Origin: Lactococcus hircilactis
GTDB lineage: Bacteria > Bacillota > Bacilli > Lactobacillales > Streptococcaceae
Reading direction: 5' to 3'
Assembly (NCBI RefSeq): GCF_009601015.1
Contig: NZ_WITJ01000004.1
Span: forward strand, 142,991-206,990
Length of the DNA stretch: 64,000 nucleotides
Of the stretch, positions 63,988 to 64,000 are shown one piece after another (position 1 is the stretch's first letter; each line of letters starts with the position of its first letter). The position numbers were made by a program, and so were the translations under genes. The notes under the pieces were generated by a model. The model saw only the letters and a program-made list of their open reading frames with translations, was not told where the DNA came from and did no database searches.

Positions 63988-64000
63988 AATCATTCTCGAA

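Overview
The window reads as a low-GC Gram-positive lactic acid bacterium, most likely Lactococcus or a close relative in the Streptococcaceae. Supporting signs are a malolactic enzyme locus (mleR/mleS/mleP), FabI rather than FabK, a lipoprotein-type YidC2, ClpE with a CtsR-type box, a dnaG-rpoD pair, and a 5S rRNA followed by a 14-tRNA cluster. The species cannot be named from the sequence alone.

Layout. 0-2.2 kb: core genes prfA and tdk. 2.5-6.3 kb: a phenolic-acid decarboxylase locus (UbiD, small BsdD subunit, LysR regulator, UbiX flavin prenyltransferase, LpdD-like protein). 6.4-11.1 kb: a pilus operon with backbone pilin, minor pilin and an unusual protein containing two sortase domains. 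11.3-30.2 kb: a 1619-residue serine-rich-repeat (SRR) adhesin and its dedicated glycosylation/accessory Sec operon (Asp4, Asp5, GtfA, GtfB, a small membrane protein, SecA2, SecY2, Asp1, Asp2, Asp3, two Gtf3 paralogues). Asp4 is a 58-codon gene found by reading the gap. 30.4-34.4 kb: malolactic locus. 34.6-37.4 kb: a flavin cluster in which an ApbE flavin transferase precedes two FMN-reductase-like proteins; the second carries a PAS-like domain and two C-terminal DATSGAS flavinylation motifs. 37.5-42.6 kb: MerR regulator, P1B-4-type metal ATPase, small tautomerase, HAD protein, YidC2. 42.9-44.7 kb: a secreted ChW/surface-exclusion protein that looks inserted beside fabI, because a degraded copy of the fabI 3' end lies on its far side. 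44.9-62.4 kb: mainly core genes (fabI/fabZ, TMEM175-like channel, two solute-binding lipoproteins, a HisC-like aminotransferase, uvrB, Nudix, def, gap, rrf2-type regulator, clpE, rpoD, dnaG). 62.6-64 kb: tRNAs and 5S rRNA on the minus strand.

Most striking observations. (1) A 14-bp palindrome, TGTCAGYRCTGACA, occurs 17 times between 37.4 and 58.9 kb and was not seen elsewhere in the window. Most copies sit in gene-end terminators, but five are inside coding sequence, three of them in one gene. (2) RpoD carries an N-terminal domain that looks like the IF2_N domain of translation initiation factor IF-2. (3) One polypeptide contains two complete sortase domains. (4) The apbE cluster appears to encode a cytosolic, doubly flavinylated redox/PAS protein. 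(5) A CtsR-type box controls a small uncharacterised protein ahead of clpE. All family assignments come from reading motifs by eye; no database search was run.
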